Of a DNA stretch of 64,000 nucleotides, positions 33,197 through 41,356 are shown piece after piece (the stretch's first letter is position 1; the number at the start of each line of letters is the position of its first letter). The position numbers were made by a program, and so were the translations under genes. The stretch comes from CAZCAQ01 sp964540135. Its GTDB lineage: Bacteria; Patescibacteriota; WWE3; UBA101185; UBA10185. The notes beneath the pieces are model-generated. The model ran no database searches and was not told the DNA's origin. It saw only the letters and a program-made list of their open reading frames with translations. The DNA lies in contig CAZILK010000002.1 of the NCBI GenBank assembly GCA_964540135.1, positions 52,997 through 116,996 on the forward strand. The letters run 5' to 3'.

Positions 33197-34204
33197 TTAT
33201 GCAATGTTCTCAAGCTCGTCTACGAGCTCTTTTTCGCCTGCATTGATTAAATCTGTCTTAAGCTTCTCTTTTGACACAACATTTAATCCATACATCTCTT
33301 TCTTGCTCTCATATACCTCGCGATCATCAGACATTATAAGACAAAGCTGGGCTGAGTTCTTAGAGACCTCAGTTAATTTTAGAGCTTTCTCAAAGTACTC
33401 TCTATCAGCAGGTCTTATGTAAGAGTGAATTAAAGAGAATGGGCGTATTGGTTTAAAGAGTGACAAACCAGCGTCCATTGTAAAAGCATAATCTAGTGAA
33501 GCTTTTTTAGCTGCTTTATCAAGTCCTTGTGCTATGTCTTTAAGACTTCCAACACCGCTTAAGTAATAGTATTCACCCTTCTCGTCAATAACTACTTCCT
33601 CATACTTTGGTATGAAGCTATCAACGGACTCGGTGTCTACCTTTGCAGATTCTACCGGTCTATCATGTAAAGGTGCTCTTACAGGTGCGGTAACATCTTC
33701 TTTCACAGCAACTTGTTCTGTCTTATATTTCTCAGCAGCAGCTCTAAATCGAGCAAGCCAGTCAACAGGTTCTTCTTCAGGTTCTTTAGTATCAGGCATG
33801 TCATTTGACCCTAATTCTGTATCATCCTCCCCCTTAGCTTGTTCTACTGAGTCTCGCTCTTCGTCTAAAAGATTAACACCACTTGGTGCTGCTTGACCTA
33901 CTCTTGTATCCATAACAACATCATCACTTTCTACAGCATCACTTGTTGCAAGCTTTCTAGCAACAATAGGTTTTCTTACAGATTCAGATGCAGATGCCTC
34001 TTTTTGAGCTTCTTGAGATCTATCAGGGTAAAGAAAATCTAATATATTTTGTCTTGAGAATCTATGTCTGCCTGTTGCAGTTTTAACGTCTGCGTTTAGT
34101 TTATTTTCATCTAAGTATCTGTAAACAGATCTTAAACTAACGCCTAAAATGTTTGCTACTTCTGTGGATGTATAAAGTTTATCTTTTAAATCTAGTATTG
34201 TCAT
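33197..34204 (-). CDS. HTH-type regulator with long acidic linker
   Basis: A 335-residue protein. The N-terminal HTH (about residues 8-58, LYTSTEVANILGVSLRSVYR) is of the excisionase/MerR type with TGRHRFSRQNIL as the wing. A long disordered, Glu/Asp/Ser-rich stretch (about 62-200) follows. A C-terminal domain of about 130 residues (YYLSGVGSLKDIAQGLDKAA to the end) I do not recognise. It is encoded just upstream of the glucan cluster on the same strand, so control of that cluster is a reasonable guess. TTGACA-17-GATAGT lies 6 nt before the ATG. Confidence 0.7.
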   Translation of the reverse strand: MTILDLKDKLYTSTEVANILGVSLRSVYRYLDENKLNADVKTATGRHRFSRQNILDFLYPDRSQEAQKEASASESVRKPIVARKLATSDAVESDDVVMDTRVGQAAPSGVNLLDEERDSVEQAKGEDDTELGSNDMPDTKEPEEEPVDWLARFRAAAEKYKTEQVAVKEDVTAPVRAPLHDRPVESAKVDTESVDSFIPKYEEVVIDEKGEYYYLSGVGSLKDIAQGLDKAAKKASLDYAFTMDAGLSLFKPIRPFSLIHSYIRPADREYFEKALKLTEVSKNSAQLCLIMSDDREVYESKKEMYGLNVVSKEKLKTDLINAGEKELVDELENIA

Positions 34205-34210
34205 GCCATA

Positions 34211-34239
34211 ACTATCACAGAGTAAAAAAATAATGTCAA
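34211..34239 (-). promoter_or_regulatory. Promoter of the HTH regulator gene
   Basis: TTGACA (34234-34239), a 17-bp spacer and GATAGT (34211-34216), 6 nt before the ATG at 34204. Confidence 0.7.
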
Positions 34240-34255
34240 TAACTTTCTTACGAAT

Positions 34256-35134
34256 TTACGACGTGTATCTTGAAAGCGTTGAGGAGAAAACTAAAAGAGG
34301 AAAAACAATGAGTGCTTTTAACATTCTTTTGTAACGCCATGGCTGCTTAATTAGTCTATACAACCACTCTACATTATGTTTAGAGTATCTCGTCGCATTT
34401 TCAAAATCGCCATTGCAGATAGAATCAAACGACCCGCCAACACCGATGCTAAGTTTAGCTTTAAGTAGACTGCTATTTCTTACAATCCATTTCTCTTGCT
34501 TAGGATGACCAAAAGCAACAAATAATAAATCTATCTCTTTGTCATAAAGTGAGAGCAGTTTTGCACGAGATTCTGTGTCAAAGCTCTCCGCATGCCGTAT
34601 ATTAGACTCTGCAAGAACTATGTTAAGGCCTGGGTATCTTTTTTTAAGAATCTCAGATGTTTGAAATGCCATATTAAATGTTGCGCTTTTCACAGGCCTT
34701 CCTAACTTGTCTTTGGGCCACCCGCCAATAAGCCCAACAGTAAGTCGGTTCTTTGACGCATATTCACATAAATGCAACATTAAACTTACACCTTGTGTAA
34801 CTGGGGGTTTCTCTTTGGCAAGTATTGGAATAGAAATACCAATTAAGAATGACTTTAATGGGTATAACAATCCTGGTGTCAGCAACGCTACTCTAGTTAA
34901 ATACTCGTATGCAAAGACAACTCCAGAGCCGTCAGGTACAGACAATGTTGAATTATTTATAATTTGCTTAAACTCAATGTCTTTTTGAGCATCAACAATA
35001 AATTCAGGATTTGTTGTACAAATATAGTGAGTTCCCTTCTTGGCAAGTAAGTCAACAGTTCTTTTGACCACATCTTCCATAGATAGTCCAAAGTTTACTT
35101 TCACGCCTAGTATGTATTTTTCTACTTCTGTCAT
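34256..35134 (-). CDS. WecG/TagA/CpsF-family glycosyltransferase (GT26)
   Basis: A 292-residue protein of the N-acetylmannosaminyl-transferase family (GT26). It shows HYICTTNPEFIVDAQKD, LSVPDGSGVVFAYEYL, LLFVAFGHPKQEKWIVRN and the final GVGGSFDSICNGDFENA with the typical R-rich ending. Members add ManNAc-type sugars to polyprenyl-linked intermediates for cell-surface polysaccharides. About 20 hydrophobic residues at the C-terminus may touch the membrane. Its start overlaps the mreB stop (4 bp). Confidence 0.88.
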   Translation of the reverse strand: MTEVEKYILGVKVNFGLSMEDVVKRTVDLLAKKGTHYICTTNPEFIVDAQKDIEFKQIINNSTLSVPDGSGVVFAYEYLTRVALLTPGLLYPLKSFLIGISIPILAKEKPPVTQGVSLMLHLCEYASKNRLTVGLIGGWPKDKLGRPVKSATFNMAFQTSEILKKRYPGLNIVLAESNIRHAESFDTESRAKLLSLYDKEIDLLFVAFGHPKQEKWIVRNSSLLKAKLSIGVGGSFDSICNGDFENATRYSKHNVEWLYRLIKQPWRYKRMLKALIVFPLLVFSSTLSRYTS

Positions 35135-36135
35135 TTGCGCATAATACTTTTTTCAAAATAATCCATATTATCAAGGACTTTAGCAATACCACTGATCACT
35201 GCTTGAAGCGGATCATCAGCCAAATGTACAGGAACACCCGTAAAATTGGTCAGATACTTATCTAGATTTCTCAAAAGCCCTGTTCCTCCACTTAGCACTA
35301 TACCTTTATCAATAACATCAGAAGAAAGCTCTGGGGGAGTTTTTTCCAAAACATTTTTGATGGCAAGGGCTATTTGTTGAAGTGGAAATGAGATACATTC
35401 AGAAATTTCATTTGATCCTATTGTAACTGTTTTTGGAAAACCAGATACAGAATCTCTGCCTTTTACTTCATAAAATTCTTCTTTATTTAAAGGGTGTGCA
35501 GAACCAATTTCTTTTTTTAATTTTTCAGCTGTATTTTCCCCAACAATAAGGTTGTACTTCCTCCTAAGGTTTTGGGCAATATATTCATCAAGTGCATTAC
35601 CGCCAACTCTTACGCTACCATGGACCACCATACCGTACATTGAAACTATGGCAATCTCTGTTGTACCGCCCCCTATATTAACAATCATATTTCCAGTAGG
35701 CTCAGCGATTGGAAGTCCAACACCGATTGCAGCTGCTAAGGGCTCTGGTATCAGATAAGCATTTTTAGCTCCTGCCGAATAAGCAGCGTCAAGAACTGCT
35801 CGAGCTTCAACAGAAGTAGCGCCTGCTGGAATTGAAATTAGAACGTCTGGCCTAAAGATTCTTAAATTACCAACTGCTTTTGTTATGAAATATCTAAGCA
35901 AAGCCTCAGTAACTATATAGTCTGCAATGACACCGTTTTTAAGAGGTTTAAGCGCTGTAATAGATTCAGGAGTTTTGCCAAGCATACTTCTTGCCTCTTC
36001 CCCAACTGCAACCACTTGTTCGTCTTCAATAGTCACTGCAACTACAGTAGGCTCACGTAAAATTACCCCCTTACCTTGCAGGTAAACAAGCGAGTTTGCG
36101 GTCCCTAAATCAATCCCGATCTTTTTAAATAACAT
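35131..36135 (-). CDS. mreB: Rod-shape-determining protein MreB
   Basis: A 334-residue bacterial actin. It has the phosphate-1 motif IGIDLGTANSLVYL, the phosphate-2 motif NMIVNIGGGTTEIAIVS, the adenosine motif IVLSGGTGLLRNL and the connecting IPEPLAAAIG. MreB filaments organise cell-wall growth under the membrane. TATATT lies 6 nt before the ATG, giving a leaderless mRNA. It is divergent from the PEGA protein gene. Confidence 0.95.
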   Translation of the reverse strand: MLFKKIGIDLGTANSLVYLQGKGVILREPTVVAVTIEDEQVVAVGEEARSMLGKTPESITALKPLKNGVIADYIVTEALLRYFITKAVGNLRIFRPDVLISIPAGATSVEARAVLDAAYSAGAKNAYLIPEPLAAAIGVGLPIAEPTGNMIVNIGGGTTEIAIVSMYGMVVHGSVRVGGNALDEYIAQNLRRKYNLIVGENTAEKLKKEIGSAHPLNKEEFYEVKGRDSVSGFPKTVTIGSNEISECISFPLQQIALAIKNVLEKTPPELSSDVIDKGIVLSGGTGLLRNLDKYLTNFTGVPVHLADDPLQAVISGIAKVLDNMDYFEKSIMRK

Positions 36136-36141
36136 ATTCGA

Positions 36142-36166
36142 AATATAGTTCCAAATTTAGTATACT
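36142..36166. promoter_or_regulatory. Divergent -10 boxes of mreB and the PEGA gene
   Basis: TATATT for mreB (36142-36147, minus strand; 6 nt before its ATG) and TATACT for the PEGA gene (36161-36166, plus strand; 4 nt before its first ATG). The two promoters share only 35 bp between start codons. Confidence 0.6.
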
Positions 36167-36170
36167 ATCT

Positions 36171-37370
36171 ATGCTAGGTTTAGATTCTATGAATAAAAAA
36201 CACATAATTCAATCATTACTCACGGGACTCTTGTTGCTATCTGTAACAACTGCATTGTTTTTATACACTTCAGGTTATAGAGTATCAAAACCTGGAAAAG
36301 ATGACAAAAACCAGAATCAGATTCAAGTTAAACAAACAGGTATGATTGGTGCAAAATCAATCCCAGAAGGAGCTAACGTTTATCTAAACGGTAACCTTGT
36401 TACAGCAACAAACGATACCATTTCAAACTTAAAACCAGGTGAAAAATATGAACTTACTATTAAAAAGAGCGGATTCGTTATTTGGAAGAAAAAAGTAGAT
36501 ATCTATCCTGAGCTTGTAACTGACATTACGGCGGTTCTCATCTCAATGACCCCACGACTTGAGCCTCTAACAAATACCGGTGCAAAATTACCAGTCATGG
36601 CACCAAGCCTTTCAAAGATTGCGTTTTTTTCAAGAGATCCAGAAGCTCCGGGAATTTGGGTCATCCCACTGATTGGTGGCGGACTTGATCTGTTTAAATC
36701 AAATGCAAATAGTGTTCTTGAAGACACTCTATATAATGAATTTTCTAAAGGAACTGAAATAAAATGGTCACCGGATGAAAAGCAACTTCTTATTACAGTA
36801 CCTGAGAATGAATCAGACTCCTATTATATAGTGGATATTCAAAACAAAACAGCTGAATCAACAGAATCACCAGAACTATTAAAAGCAACATGGCTTGATA
36901 AAGAAATCAAGCTTAAAAGCGAAATTATTAAAGCTATTGATCTTGAACCAAATATCAAACAAATTGCGTTAAGAGAAGACTCTATGTGGTCTCCTGATAA
37001 CAAAAAGTTCCTTTATAAAGTAAGAAAAGACGGGAAAATGGAATACAGAGTTTACAATATGGAAAAGCCAATTCCAGTTGGTGAAAAAGCTCAGACACTT
37101 GTATTTGTCACAAGTATCACCGATCCCCAACCAAAGATCAGCTGGTATGCTGATAGCTTCCACTTGATCTTAACTGAAGGCGATGTTGAAGAAACAAAAC
37201 GAGGCAAAATAAGCCTTATTCGCATTGATGGGACAAATAAGACAGAAATATACAACAACTCACTTCACACAGACAGAGTATTCAGCTCTCCTGGTGGCGA
37301 TAAGCTAATAATTAGCACCTCTTTTACATCAGAAGACCAGACAAACCTTTATACTCTCGGTATCAGATAG
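36171..37370 (+). CDS. PEGA-domain membrane protein with beta-propeller-like part
   Basis: A 399-residue protein with one N-terminal membrane segment (about 13-33), a PEGA domain (about 55-125, IPEGANVYLNGNLV, GEKYELTIKKSGFVIWKKKV) and a C-terminal part of WD40/TolB-like strands (WSPDEKQLLITVPE, MWSPDNKKFLYKV, GKISLIRIDGTNKTEI). It probably sits outside the membrane and binds cell-wall or surface material. An ATG at 36189 is an alternative start, since the first ATG lies only 4 nt after the -10 box. Confidence 0.75.
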   Translation: MLGLDSMNKKHIIQSLLTGLLLLSVTTALFLYTSGYRVSKPGKDDKNQNQIQVKQTGMIGAKSIPEGANVYLNGNLVTATNDTISNLKPGEKYELTIKKSGFVIWKKKVDIYPELVTDITAVLISMTPRLEPLTNTGAKLPVMAPSLSKIAFFSRDPEAPGIWVIPLIGGGLDLFKSNANSVLEDTLYNEFSKGTEIKWSPDEKQLLITVPENESDSYYIVDIQNKTAESTESPELLKATWLDKEIKLKSEIIKAIDLEPNIKQIALREDSMWSPDNKKFLYKVRKDGKMEYRVYNMEKPIPVGEKAQTLVFVTSITDPQPKISWYADSFHLILTEGDVEETKRGKISLIRIDGTNKTEIYNNSLHTDRVFSSPGGDKLIISTSFTSEDQTNLYTLGIR

Positions 37371-37372
37371 TC

Positions 37373-38017
37373 TTAATTAACCTCAAGAAGTCTTGCAGTT
37401 ACCACCATCCTGTTTATTGTAGTTCCAGGAGGATCACATGTTTGAAGAGTTAAAATTGGCTCAATTGTTTTTCTCTTAATTGGATAGGTGTCAAAGCCTT
37501 TACGCACCTCCTTATTAAATACCTCGTATACAAAGTCTTGATTATCATAAAACACATGCACTTTATCTCCAGGTTCAAGCTTTCGTAAAAGGTTGAATGC
37601 TGTCGCGTACTTACCGAGCCTCCAAAAATTAACAGATGAATGTGCAAAGATATACACGTTTCCGGGATCGGTTGATGGGTATGGGGATGTTGCAGCATGA
37701 GCTATACCATTTTTTAAAGAATTAATATAAGCGTCTTCATTTGTAACTATGACATCACGTACAACTGGCACGTTTACACCTATTTTTTCAATTACAACAG
37801 AGAATTCTGTATTTACAGGGGTTAGAAGTATAGGTTTTGACGATATTAGACGCGCAAAAGGGCTATCTATCACTCCACCCGATTCATTTAAACCATATCT
37901 TTGGTTTTTTATCTGCTTAATTTTATAGCCAACTTCTGCAAATATAACCGGTCCGTACGTCAAAAAAAGGATTAATATCCCAGCACCAATTAATAATTCA
38001 GGCAGTTTTTTTTTCAC
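37373..38017 (-). CDS. Sortase (class D/E-like)
   Basis: A 214-residue sortase with an N-terminal membrane anchor (about 7-27). It has the catalytic His in NVYIFAHSSVNFWR, the catalytic Cys in ILTLQTCDPPGTTINRMVV (TLxTC) and Arg in INR. It cleaves sorting signals and attaches proteins to the wall or links them together. The start codon is GTG. It is convergent with the PEGA gene and follows the holin-like gene on the same strand. Its substrates could be the giant surface proteins at the end of the window, but I see no sorting motif that proves this. Confidence 0.9.
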   Translation of the reverse strand: MKKKLPELLIGAGILILFLTYGPVIFAEVGYKIKQIKNQRYGLNESGGVIDSPFARLISSKPILLTPVNTEFSVVIEKIGVNVPVVRDVIVTNEDAYINSLKNGIAHAATSPYPSTDPGNVYIFAHSSVNFWRLGKYATAFNLLRKLEPGDKVHVFYDNQDFVYEVFNKEVRKGFDTYPIKRKTIEPILTLQTCDPPGTTINRMVVTARLLEVN

Positions 38018-38021
38018 AAGA

Positions 38022-38351
38022 CTAAAGTTTACTCAAAAATGATGAAACTACTGAAACAAGGAAGCCAAAGAGTAAAACCGACAAAAGTGAGGCTATGCTA
38101 AAGCCCTCAACAAGATAATCGGTTAGATAGATAAACCCTATATTAATAATGAAGGAGAACAGCCCTAATGTCAGGATATTTATAGGGAGAGTTAAGATTG
38201 TAACAACTGGTTTGACAAAAGTGTTTAGTAAACCAAGTACAAGAGCCACTGCAAAAGCAGTAAGCAAGCTATCAAGCACAACTCCTGGTAATAATTTTGA
38301 AACCACGAATACGGCTATGGTATTTGCAAGTAGATTAAGAATAAATTTCAT
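38022..38351 (-). CDS. Phage-holin-family (DUF360-type) small membrane protein
   Basis: A 109-residue protein with four membrane segments, of the widespread four-span holin-like family (LLNTFVKPVVTILTLPINIL is characteristic). Despite the family name it is usually a housekeeping membrane protein and no phage genes are near. TTGATC-17-TATACT lies 6 nt before the ATG, one of the clearest leaderless promoters here. Confidence 0.85.
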   Translation of the reverse strand: MKFILNLLANTIAVFVVSKLLPGVVLDSLLTAFAVALVLGLLNTFVKPVVTILTLPINILTLGLFSFIINIGFIYLTDYLVEGFSIASLLSVLLFGFLVSVVSSFLSKL

Positions 38352-38357
38352 ATTCTA

Positions 38358-38386
38358 AGTATATTAGAATGTGGAAGAGTGATCAA
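38358..38386 (-). promoter_or_regulatory. Promoter of the holin-like gene
   Basis: TTGATC (38381-38386), a 17-bp spacer and TATACT (38358-38363), 6 nt before the ATG at 38351. Confidence 0.75.
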
Positions 38387-38391
38387 GCGTA

Positions 38392-38466
38392 TGGTGCCCC
38401 AGGTAGGAATTGAACCTACATCTCACCCTTAGGAGGGGCGTGTTCTATCCGTTGAACTACAGAGGC
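38392..38466 (-). tRNA. tRNA-Arg (CCT)
   Basis: A full cloverleaf on the minus strand with a 5' acceptor GCCTCTG. The anticodon stem is CGCCC/GGGTG with loop CTCCTAA (anticodon CCT), and the T stem is GTAGG/CCTAC. CCA is encoded. The acceptor stem has one T-T mismatch and one wobble. Confidence 0.92.
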
Positions 38467-38564
38467 ATACCTAAGCCCACATGTCTTAAAATTAGGACTT
38501 TACAACTCAGGGGTATTTTACATTTATATTTGGGAATTATAAAGTATAATGGTTAGGTCAGTTT

Positions 38565-38652
38565 GGAGGGGTGCAAGAGTGGTTTAATTGGCCGGTCTTG
38601 AAAACCGTGCGTCTTAACGGACACGAGAGTTCGAATCTCTCCCCCTCCGCCA
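38565..38652 (+). tRNA. tRNA-Ser (TGA)
   Basis: An 88-nt class II tRNA with acceptor GGAGGGG/CCCCTCC, anticodon loop CTTGAAA (anticodon TGA), a long variable arm (GTCTTAACGGAC) and T stem GAGAG/CTCTC. CCA is encoded. A TATAAT at 38545-38550 is a likely -10 box. Confidence 0.93.
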
Positions 38653-38682
38653 GTTAATTAACACATGTAAAAGGTAATACTC

Positions 38683-38711
38683 TTGACCTGGCATCCTTAC
38701 TTTAGTATTAT
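38683..38711 (+). promoter_or_regulatory. Promoter of the vapBC-like operon
   Basis: TTGACC (38683-38688), a 17-bp spacer and TATTAT (38706-38711). The start lies near 38719, so the ATG at 38722 is used and the codons before it are promoter DNA. Confidence 0.75.
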
Positions 38712-38721
38712 TATCCTTACT

Positions 38722-38976
38722 ATGACCTATACCTCAAGTTTGACTCAAAAAGGTCAAGTAACAATTCCTCAAGAGATAAGAAAGCACTTAAAGTTAAAGC
38801 CTTCAGACAAAGTTTTCTTTATTAAACACGAAGATAGTGTGATTATAAAACCTGCACGCAGTTTTCTAGATATAGAGGGATCTGTGAAATATAAGGTTAA
38901 GTATTCGGACTCACTCGCCGATAAGCAGGTATCAGATTACATTTCTACAGAAAATGAAGAAACTACCAATTCTTGA
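38722..38976 (+). CDS. AbrB/MazE-type antitoxin (VapB-like)
   Basis: An 84-residue protein with a swapped-hairpin AbrB fold: SLTQKGQVTIPQEIRKHLKL, then VFFIKHEDSVIIKPA. The C-terminal tail would wrap the toxin. Its end overlaps the next gene by 23 bp in another frame, typical of type II toxin-antitoxin pairs, where the pair represses its own promoter. Confidence 0.85.
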   Translation: MTYTSSLTQKGQVTIPQEIRKHLKLKPSDKVFFIKHEDSVIIKPARSFLDIEGSVKYKVKYSDSLADKQVSDYISTENEETTNS

Positions 38977-39355
38977 TACTAACTTAATAATTAGATTTTT
39001 AACAAACGACTCAGCTCTACAATCAGGTAAAGTTAGGGATTTGTTAAGCAATTCCTCAAAAGGCGATGTAGAAATACCAGATATTGTGTTGGCAGAGATA
39101 ATTTACGTTCTCCTTTCGGTTTACAAGCTTGCAAAAGAAGATGTGGTGGAAAAAGTCTCATTACTTATTGAACTAGACTCAATTTCTTGTAACAAAAAGC
39201 TGATTAGAAAGGCTCTGGACTTATTTAATACTTTTCACATCTCATATATCGATGCGTATTTGGGTGCTTTAGTTGTAACAAGAAAAAACACTAAACTGTA
39301 TACCTTCGACAGGAAGCTAGTGAAGGTTTTAGGTAAAAGCGCAGTGGAACCTTAG
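38954..39355 (+). CDS. PIN-domain toxin (VapC-like ribonuclease)
   Basis: A 133-residue PIN-domain protein. The acidic site is complete: Asp in LDTNLIIRFL, Glu in VLAEIIYVLL, Asp in SYIDAYLGAL and Asp in YTFDRKLVKV. VapC proteins cut RNA (often tRNA or 23S rRNA) when the antitoxin is lost. Coupled to the AbrB-type antitoxin gene. The stretch 39356-39513 after it shows only an AAGGTTCT/AGAACTT dyad. Confidence 0.88.
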   Translation: MKKLPILDTNLIIRFLTNDSALQSGKVRDLLSNSSKGDVEIPDIVLAEIIYVLLSVYKLAKEDVVEKVSLLIELDSISCNKKLIRKALDLFNTFHISYIDAYLGALVVTRKNTKLYTFDRKLVKVLGKSAVEP

Positions 39356-39513
39356 CAGTACCCACCATAACGAATTTATACTTCCTTTAAAGAAAAGGTT
39401 CTAAGAACTTCCAACTCCCCTCCCCATAGATTAAAATTTGTCTTTTTAGAAGATATTTCGCGATCTCTTAATATAACTGGAATTGTTGATTGCCTTTTGT
39501 TAATATTGCGACT

Positions 39514-40214
39514 ATGAGAACAACTCAAGTTTACTACCAAGATCCATACCTCAAAGAGCTAGACGCGACAGTTATATCCGTTGAACAAAAGGCGCTTTAC
39601 TTAATGTCATTTTGGATAAAACCATCTTTTATCCTGAAGGCGGCGGACAGCCCTCCGATAAAGGTATGGTTGGCACATCTAGGATTGAGTATGTAAGGAA
39701 TATTGACGGTGAGGTTGTTCACCAAGTAAAAGGTGAGCTAACTGTTGGCTCGACTGTAACTTGTGTACTTGACTGGAACTGGCGATACAAACACATGAAA
39801 ATTCAAACAGCAGGACATCTAATCCACGATGTTCTAACTTCAAAAACAAGTAACTTGGTACCAACACAAGGTAGTCACGGTAAAAAAGCCTATATTGAGT
39901 ATTTGGGTAACTACGATCCGTTGCACAAAGACGAACTAGAGGCAGAGGTGAATGCGGTATTGCAAAAAGATCTACCTGTTGTTACACGAGAAACAACATA
40001 TGAAGAACTAGAAAAGCTTTGTAAGTTTCTTCCGCCTAATTTACCAAAGAATAAATCTCTACGTATGATTCAAATTGGCGACTTCTCTCCAATGCCTGAC
40101 GGTGGTGTACAAGTTAAAGCAACAAAAGAGATTGGAAAGATCTGGATTGCAAGTATTGTGAACCAAGAGGACAAAACTACCATTCGTTACGGGGTAGTGG
40201 GTAGTGAAAACTAA
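39514..40214 (+). pseudogene. AlaX-like alanyl-tRNA editing protein, frameshifted
   Basis: The N-terminal frame starts RTTQVYYQDPYLKELDAT. The family's LDKTIFYPEGGGQPSDKG continues in another frame. Adding one A to the A4 run at 39587-39590 joins them as EQKGALLNVILDKT, giving about 233 residues, a normal length. AlaX hydrolyses Ser-tRNA(Ala) and Gly-tRNA(Ala). The zinc motifs are altered: QTAGHLIH for HxxxH and DGGVQVKATKEIG for CGGTHV, so at least two His ligands are Gln. TAATAT lies 7 nt before the ATG at 39514. Confidence 0.75.
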
Positions 40215-40215
40215 C

Positions 40216-40758
40216 TTAGTGCCTAATTGCTTGAAGAATCTCACTTATCGATCCCTCTACTGTTTTGTTTGTTGTATCAACTTCTAGTCTCGATGGGAAA
40301 TTAATTACCAGTTCTGCATATACACGCCTCACTTCTTCCAAGAAGGCTAGATTCTCAAACTTATTTGTAGTACTTCTGGCATCTAATCTATTCTTTATCT
40401 GTTCTTTTGTAGCGGTTAGGTAGATTAATTTATCCGGCATTAAGATATCCGGAAAGCGTAGTCTCATTCTTAACAACACTGAATGATAGGCAATAGTTGA
40501 AAAGACATACCAATCGCAAACAACACTAGTGTTTTTAAGTAGAGATTTAATTTCGTATTGGGCAATATAATTGCCTACTAAGTAGTAAAGATACCGAAAT
40601 AGATAAGGGGAACTGTCTGCAAGTCGCCTTATAGGAAGTATTAATTTGGGTGGACATCTGTAATATCTTGCACCAAGCCTTCTAGCTAGCTCTTTTGATA
40701 TCGAGGACTTGCCTGTTCCATCAACTCCTTCTACCACAATAAATAGATTATTAGCCAC
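40216..40758 (-). CDS. Thymidylate kinase-like P-loop kinase
   Basis: A 180-residue protein with the Walker A motif VEGVDGTGKSSISKELARRL and a later lid-like RLDARSTTNKF. It belongs to the thymidylate kinase family of P-loop kinases, but DWYVFST replaces the usual DRY/DRF at the substrate site, so the nucleotide could be another one (dTMP or a related deoxynucleotide). The start codon is GTG, with TATAAT 6 nt before it. The stop is 1 bp from the convergent AlaX stop. Confidence 0.75.
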   Translation of the reverse strand: MANNLFIVVEGVDGTGKSSISKELARRLGARYYRCPPKLILPIRRLADSSPYLFRYLYYLVGNYIAQYEIKSLLKNTSVVCDWYVFSTIAYHSVLLRMRLRFPDILMPDKLIYLTATKEQIKNRLDARSTTNKFENLAFLEEVRRVYAELVINFPSRLEVDTTNKTVEGSISEILQAIRH

Positions 40759-40877
40759 CTACTTATTATAATATAAAATATCTGCTTGTTACTGAAAGCT
40801 CTAGATGAGTTCCCTTCTCAATTGCTCTAGGTTTTATACCAGATGACTGCTTTCAAGATTTTCGCTATATTGTTTGT

Positions 40878-41303
40878 ATGGACATATTTGAGATTGTTAA
40901 AAGCTTGGAATTTCCTTTAGGTAGCTACATTGTTGTTGGCAGCGGACACCTTATTGCGCTTGGCCTTAAAGACTTTAAAGATGTTGATATTGTGGTTACA
41001 CCGGAAGTTTTTGCAGAGTGTTGTCGTGATCCTCATTGGGAACAAATCCCTTGGACATATCCTGAGAAGATTGGACATATATTTTTAAGACAAGGTGTTG
41101 TTGAGCTTTACGAAGATGTGAACTCAGGCTCTTTTAATCCAACAACGGATGAGCTTCTTGAAAGAGCGGCAATTATTAATGGGGTGGCTTTTGTCTCACT
41201 TGAAGACACTCTTAACTTTAAAAAAGAGTACTGTAAAAAGAATCCAAAACACTTAGCAGACATTAATCTTATTGAGCAGTATTTAGCTAGTAAAAGCCTC
41301 TAG
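40878..41303 (+). CDS. Nucleotidyltransferase-like protein
   Basis: A 141-residue protein with the reduced nucleotidyltransferase motif GSGHLIALG then DFKDVDIVVTP (GS...DxD) and a C-terminal helix LEDTLNFKKEYCKKNPKHL. It resembles the substrate-binding-less MNT or AbiEii-type fold seen in toxin systems and tRNA-like modifiers. I see no partner antitoxin. TATATT lies 6 nt before the ATG. Confidence 0.6.
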   Translation: MDIFEIVKSLEFPLGSYIVVGSGHLIALGLKDFKDVDIVVTPEVFAECCRDPHWEQIPWTYPEKIGHIFLRQGVVELYEDVNSGSFNPTTDELLERAAIINGVAFVSLEDTLNFKKEYCKKNPKHLADINLIEQYLASKSL

Positions 41304-41356
41304 TAGAAGTTTTCAAAATCATTCCATTTCCTATTTTAATCTTGTAGACTTTACTC

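Noticed and set aside
38022..38351. Prophage holin
   Set aside because: The protein family is named after holins but is widespread as a housekeeping membrane protein, and no other phage genes occur nearby.
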